64,000 bases of DNA from JAFGPS01 sp964628465 (GTDB lineage: Bacteria; Planctomycetota; Phycisphaerae; Sedimentisphaerales; Anaerobacaceae), in assembly GCA_964628465.1 (NCBI GenBank), contig CAZVOA010000005.1:1-64000 (forward strand), in the 5' to 3' direction. Under the pieces are notes generated by a model. That model had not been told where the DNA came from. It was given only the letters and a program-made list of their open reading frames with translations, and did no database searches. Within the stretch, counting starts at the first letter, position 1; each line of letters starts with the position of its first letter. This document shows positions 60,417-64,000 of the stretch, piece after piece. The translations under genes were made by a program, and so were the position numbers.

Positions 60417-60866
60417 TTAAACTCCCGTAAGAAGTTCTACTGCTTCTTTCGCGTTTTCGGCATTTACCAGAGCTTTACAGAAAGCTTTTGAGCGGGCAAG
60501 TTTGGCTATTTCAGCGAGAGCCTCAACGTGCGGGCCTGACATGCCGGGCGACGCCAATAAAAGGAAAAATAGCTTCGAAGGCTGATTATCCATTGAATCA
60601 AAATCAATACCTTCCGGTGCAATACCGATAGCAAGTTTCAAGCTTGAAACAGCCGGTGTTTTGGCATGAGGAACGGCGATTCCATCGGTCAAACCCGTAC
60701 TCTGTTTATCTTCACGGCTCTGAACCGCGGCAAGAGCGGCATTGTAATCGGTAATCTCTCCCGCATCTTTTAGAACCTGAACAAGCTCTCGCAAAACTTC
60801 AGGCTTGTCAGTCGATTGCATAGGTACTTTTATGATGTTTTCAACAACCAAATCAATTAAAGACAT
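60417..60866 (-). CDS. PTS EIIA(Ntr)-type protein
   Basis: 149 aa, a stand-alone fructose/nitrogen-type EIIA domain. The phosphorylatable His67 lies in DGIAVPHAKTPAV. Other typical blocks are EVLRELVQVLKDAGEI and FFLLLASPGMSGPHVEALAE. No EIIB, EIIC, HPr or EI is in the window, so a regulatory role (phosphate-state signalling) is more likely than sugar transport. It follows usp by 142 nt on the same strand with its own promoter candidate. Confidence 0.92.
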   Translation of the reverse strand: MSLIDLVVENIIKVPMQSTDKPEVLRELVQVLKDAGEITDYNAALAAVQSREDKQSTGLTDGIAVPHAKTPAVSSLKLAIGIAPEGIDFDSMDNQPSKLFFLLLASPGMSGPHVEALAEIAKLARSKAFCKALVNAENAKEAVELLTGV

Positions 60867-60954
60867 TTAACCATTCTCCTGTACTATCAAAACACGGCTC
60901 TATTTTTATGTTCTCTGGATAAAGACATGTTGTATTTTTATTTTAAAAGAGTCT

Positions 60955-60983
60955 ATTATACAAAAAAATATAAATAATTGGAA
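60955..60983 (-). promoter_or_regulatory. Candidate promoter of the EIIA gene
   Basis: On the minus strand TATAAT (60955-60960) is a perfect -10. At 17 nt upstream is TTCCAA (60978-60983), a weak -35. It lies about 90 nt upstream of the EIIA start codon and suggests transcription separate from the V-ATPase/usp genes. Confidence 0.4.
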
Positions 60984-61008
60984 AAATATTTTCTAAATTT
61001 TCATTTAT

Positions 61009-61497
61009 TTATACCAATGAATCGTACAATTCCCAGACCTTCATCGGGTCCTTCACGATAAGAACAGAACATGAAACAGAACGCATCGCCCTTTCTGTTT
61101 CGTCATAAAATTCATCCACCCTGCTTCTTATACGTGATAATTCGCCGATTATGAGCATATCAACATTATTTTCCTTTATAGAATCAACTATTTCCTTGTG
61201 CACGCTTCCCCTGCTCGTCTTTTTTATAATAGTAATTCCTTTGGCTATAGCAAGCTCATTCACATAATTGAGGTAGCGTTCGGCGTCGGCTTCCATATCA
61301 TGCTCGTACTCAAGCTCCTCGTCCTGCAGGAATATACTCGCCTTAAGCAAGTCGTCCATTGCCTTGGTATTTATCACATAATGAACGATTAGCTCAGCCT
61401 CAGAACAAGATGCCATGCAAATCGCATATTGTGCGGCAGTAATCGACTGTTCCGTTCCATCGATATAAACCATTATTTTTTTTACGAGTTTACTCAC
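61009..61497 (-). CDS. Universal stress protein (UspA family)
   Basis: 162 aa, single Usp domain. The start VKKIMVYIDGTEQSITAAQY and the C-terminal VDMLIIGELSRIRSRVDEFY then CSVLIVKDP fit the family. The GxxGx9G(S/T) ATP-binding loop is not conserved (GELSRIRSRV...), so it may be of the non-ATP-binding type. Its ATG overlaps the atpD stop (ATGA), which couples it to the V-ATPase operon. Confidence 0.88.
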   Translation of the reverse strand: MSKLVKKIMVYIDGTEQSITAAQYAICMASCSEAELIVHYVINTKAMDDLLKASIFLQDEELEYEHDMEADAERYLNYVNELAIAKGITIIKKTSRGSVHKEIVDSIKENNVDMLIIGELSRIRSRVDEFYDETERAMRSVSCSVLIVKDPMKVWELYDSLV

Positions 61498-62144
61498 AAT
61501 TCTTCTCCAAAAGTCTTTTGTCTTTTTCTTTCGAGATTACTTTTCACCATTTTCATCAAAACAAACATATCCCGCTCATTCTCTTCGAGCCTGCTCTGAA
61601 TAAAACGAACGGTTTCCTGCAGGTCAGGAATAGCGATTTTCTCGAGAGCATTGACTTTCCTTATAGTTTTTTTAACTTCGTTTGCAAGCCGCAATACGGA
61701 TATTTTTAATTCTGAAAGTCTGCCAAGCAAACCAAGTGCCTGTTTAAAATAGCTGATCGAATTATCTATCCAGAAACTCGTTCCCATAGGGCTGTAATAT
61801 GGAGGACTTTCCTTAAATTCAGTTTCCACAACAGGTAAACTAACTCCCATTACCCTTCTCGAACGAATATTAATATTAGTTGTAATATTCACCGCACCGG
61901 TAAGATACTGCACTTTAAGTTTGCCCATATCAAGTACGGCTTCCTCAAGTGCTTCGTATGCTTTTGCAAGAGCTTCATCAACTTTGTTTTGATAATCGGT
62001 AGTCTGGTCAACAAGCGATAGAAGTTCAATGATAAGAATATTTCTCTTCTGATCCAGAAGTTCATATCCCTGCCTGGCAAAGCCCAAATCATTCTTCAAA
62101 CGAAGTAAATTAGTTTTCGTAGGTGCATAATTCAGTTGAGTCAT
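61494..62144 (-). CDS. atpD: V-type ATPase subunit D
   Basis: 216 aa. The central-stalk subunit of the V1/A1 sector. The start LNYAPTKTNLLRLKNDLGFA then RQGYELLDQKRNILIIELLS is the subunit D signature, and the protein is long coiled coil, ending in DLQETVRFIQSRLEENERDM. It follows atpB by 12 nt. Confidence 0.94.
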   Translation of the reverse strand: MTQLNYAPTKTNLLRLKNDLGFARQGYELLDQKRNILIIELLSLVDQTTDYQNKVDEALAKAYEALEEAVLDMGKLKVQYLTGAVNITTNINIRSRRVMGVSLPVVETEFKESPPYYSPMGTSFWIDNSISYFKQALGLLGRLSELKISVLRLANEVKKTIRKVNALEKIAIPDLQETVRFIQSRLEENERDMFVLMKMVKSNLERKRQKTFGEEL

Positions 62145-62156
62145 ACTTAATACCTG

Positions 62157-63557
62157 TTATTTCCCATAGAATTTTTCAATTTCCTCATCCGTAATTCTAT
62201 GCAGTTCCTCAACCGGCAGAGACCTCAGAACCTGCCATCCTATATCAAGAGTCTGCTCGATACTTCTATCTTCATCGTGTCGTTGTGAAACGAACTTCTG
62301 CTCGAATTCTCTTCCGAAATCAAGATAATTATGGTCGAGCGGTGTAAGTTCTTCTTCACCAATAACCGACGCGAGATTGCGAACATCCTTTACATAGCTG
62401 TAAGCCGCGAATAACTGGCTTGCAAGGTGCGGATGGTCCTCTCTTGTCATACCCTTACCGATACCGTCTTTCATCAAACGCGAAAGTGAAGGCAAACCGG
62501 CAATCGGCGGATAAATTCCCCTGCCGTTCATATCTCTTTCAAATACGATTTGCCCTTCGGTGATATAACCCGAAAGGTCGGGAATAGGATGAGATATGTC
62601 ATCGTTCGGCATTGTAAGAATCGGCAGCAACGTTATCGAACCTTTGTAGCCTTTAATCATTCCAGAACGTTCATAAAGCTCCGCAAGGTCAGAATAGAGA
62701 TAACCCGGATAACCTTTACGCGAAGGAATTTCACCGCGGATTGTCGAGATTTCACGAAGCGATTCGCAGTAGTTTGTCATGTCGGTCATAATAACCAGCA
62801 CGTGCATATCTTCATTAAACGCAAGATGCTCTGCCAATGTAAGAGCTGTTCTCGGAGTTTGTAATCTTTCGATAGATGGGTCGTCCGCAAGAGAAAGGAA
62901 TAACGCGACATTTTCGAGTACGCCGCTTTCCTCGAATGAACGAACGAAATATTGTGCTACGTCGTGTTTGACACCCATAGCGGCGAATACAACGGCGAAA
63001 TTTGTTTCTGAGCCGCGAATTTTGGCCTGTCTCGCTATTTGTGCCGCGAGTTCATTGTGCGGTAAGCCGTTACCGGAGAATATCGGGAGTTTTTGTCCTC
63101 TGATAAGCGTGTTCATTCCATCAATTACGGAAATACCCGTCTGGATAAAATCTCTTGGATATTCTCGAGAGGTCGGATTAATTGCCATTCCGTTTACGTT
63201 TAGTTCGACGTCACTTCTCTGGGCCGGACCGCCGTCTATAGGCTGACCAAGTCCGTTAAAAACACGTCCCAGCATATCTTTGGAAATTGAGATTGTGAGC
63301 GGCTTTCCGGAGAATCTGATACGTGTACCGGGCAGAGTAAGTCCTGATGTCCCTTCGAATATTTGCGCGACAACAAAATTTGTCGATGATTCCAATACGA
63401 TTCCAAGACGAGGATTTCCATCCTTGTCTATACACTCGATAAGTTCTCTGTATCCAACCGGATGTGTTTTTGTAACAAAAACCAGTGCGCCATCGATTTT
63501 GTCGACGCCGATATATTCACGGCCTGATAATAGAGTTCTGTTTTTAGGCTCAGGCAT
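62157..63557 (-). CDS. atpB: V-type ATPase subunit B
   Basis: 466 aa from ATG 63557 (MPEPKNRTLLSGREYIGVDK), which overlaps the end of atpA by eight bases; the frame is open further into atpA. It is the non-catalytic nucleotide-binding subunit: the P-loop position reads SGNGLPHNELAAQIARQAKI, as in other B subunits, and LVIMTDMTNYCESLREISTI plus GRKGYPGYLYSDLAELYERS-like SRKGYPGYLYSDLAELYERS are typical. Part of the A-B-D block of a membrane V/A-type ATPase that couples ATP to H+ or Na+ transport. Confidence 0.96.
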   Translation of the reverse strand: MPEPKNRTLLSGREYIGVDKIDGALVFVTKTHPVGYRELIECIDKDGNPRLGIVLESSTNFVVAQIFEGTSGLTLPGTRIRFSGKPLTISISKDMLGRVFNGLGQPIDGGPAQRSDVELNVNGMAINPTSREYPRDFIQTGISVIDGMNTLIRGQKLPIFSGNGLPHNELAAQIARQAKIRGSETNFAVVFAAMGVKHDVAQYFVRSFEESGVLENVALFLSLADDPSIERLQTPRTALTLAEHLAFNEDMHVLVIMTDMTNYCESLREISTIRGEIPSRKGYPGYLYSDLAELYERSGMIKGYKGSITLLPILTMPNDDISHPIPDLSGYITEGQIVFERDMNGRGIYPPIAGLPSLSRLMKDGIGKGMTREDHPHLASQLFAAYSYVKDVRNLASVIGEEELTPLDHNYLDFGREFEQKFVSQRHDEDRSIEQTLDIGWQVLRSLPVEELHRITDEEIEKFYGK

Positions 63558-64000
63558 GTAACGCCTCCAGTTGATCCATTGACCGTTCAAGATACGCTTC
63601 AATCTTGTCAAGACTTGCCATATCATCGTTGCTAATCGTGAACTTCATTTTAATTATGTCCTGATAAACTTTCATTTTTCTTAACTGAACCAGAGTAGTG
63701 CCCTTCTTAATCATTTCAGAGCCGCGCCTCCAGTAATTTACTATTATATGCAGCATTTTCGCCTGCTTTGGAACGACTGAGTACGTATCTATCTTATCGT
63801 AAGCATTTTGCTGCAGGAACGCATTTTTAAATAATGTACAAACTTCAAGAACAAATCTTTGCGAATCAGGCAAAGCGTCAGGCCCGACGAGCTTAACCAC
63901 CTGCTGAAGCCTTACTTCCCTGTGAAGCAGTTCCATGATTTCGGTTCTGTCAGCAAGCCATTCCGGACCGGCTTTATCCGCCCACCAGGCTTCGAGACCT
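63550..64000 (-). CDS. atpA: V-type ATPase subunit A, C-terminal part
   Basis: Partial: the gene continues beyond the window edge. The visible C-terminal 149 residues (LEAWWADKAGPEWLADRTEI then MELLHREVRLQQVVKLVGPD ALPDSQRFVLEVCTLFKNAF) match the helical C-terminal domain of catalytic subunit A. The stop TGA at 63550-63552 lies inside the start of atpB, an eight-base overlap that implies coupled translation. Confidence 0.93.
   Translation of the reverse strand, partial: GLEAWWADKAGPEWLADRTEIMELLHREVRLQQVVKLVGPDALPDSQRFVLEVCTLFKNAFLQQNAYDKIDTYSVVPKQAKMLHIIVNYWRRGSEMIKKGTTLVQLRKMKVYQDIIKMKFTISNDDMASLDKIEAYLERSMDQLEALHA

Noticed and set aside
62779..63246. 155-aa plus-strand reading frame
   Set aside because: Antisense to the V-ATPase B gene.

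Overview
The window looks like a chromosomal segment of a moderately AT-rich planctomycete, probably class Phycisphaerae (an inference from gene content; no rRNA or marker tree is available here). The pointers are a V-type ATPase operon, an ECF sigma factor fused to a membrane-anchored sensor-like domain, secreted proteins opening with the IYVDDDANG-type parallel beta-helix module, several pseudopilin-like proteins of the Phycisphaerae kind, and a MoxR/VWA/DUF4159 operon.

Layout. 1-5.9 kb: tRNA-Glu, a short 2[4Fe-4S] ferredoxin, a secreted TPR protein, then murJ and rodA for cell-wall synthesis. 5.9-7.9 kb: a decayed accessory island with a phage-type primase fragment, a RAYT-type transposase fragment, an orphan membrane protein and several repeat families. 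7.9-20.7 kb: one long minus-strand flagellar operon, flgB-flgC-fliE-fliF-fliG-fliH-fliI-fliJ-(motE-like)-motA-motB-motB2-fliO-fliP-fliQ-fliR-flhB, covering the rod base, MS ring, ATPase complex, stator and export gate. 21-31 kb: mixed single genes (deacetylase-like secreted protein, small Cys-rich protein, tRNA-Val, polytopic membrane protein, two pseudopilins, PAP2-family enzyme, secreted TPR/FMN-binding protein, YgjP-like metalloprotease, 2-hydroxyacid dehydrogenase).

31-39.2 kb: a tight operon opening with a HTH-EIIA(Ntr) fusion regulator, followed by six genes of a membrane complex related to group 4 hydrogenases and complex I. The catalytic subunit lacks the nickel-binding cysteines, so this is best read as an energy-converting hydrogenase-related (Ehr) complex rather than a hydrogenase. 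39.2-49 kb: repeat-rich spacer, sensor-fused sigma factor, large beta-helix protein, pseudopilin, HTH/pseudo-receiver regulator, and a DegT-type aminotransferase carrying an in-frame palindromic repeat.

49-60.4 kb: a plus-strand operon of MoxR ATPase, DUF58, BatA/VWA, a large DUF4175-like coiled-coil membrane protein, a second VWA membrane protein, a degenerate caspase/C13-like protein and a Tat-exported DUF4159 protein, mostly joined by ATGA overlaps. 60.4-64 kb, minus strand: V-ATPase A (partial), B and D, a universal stress protein overlapping atpD, and a stand-alone EIIA(Ntr) protein.

Themes: ion-motive machinery (stator, Ehr complex, V-ATPase) with EIIA(Ntr) domains beside two of the three; and dispersed palindromic or imperfect repeats that fill spacers and in two places have entered reading frames.
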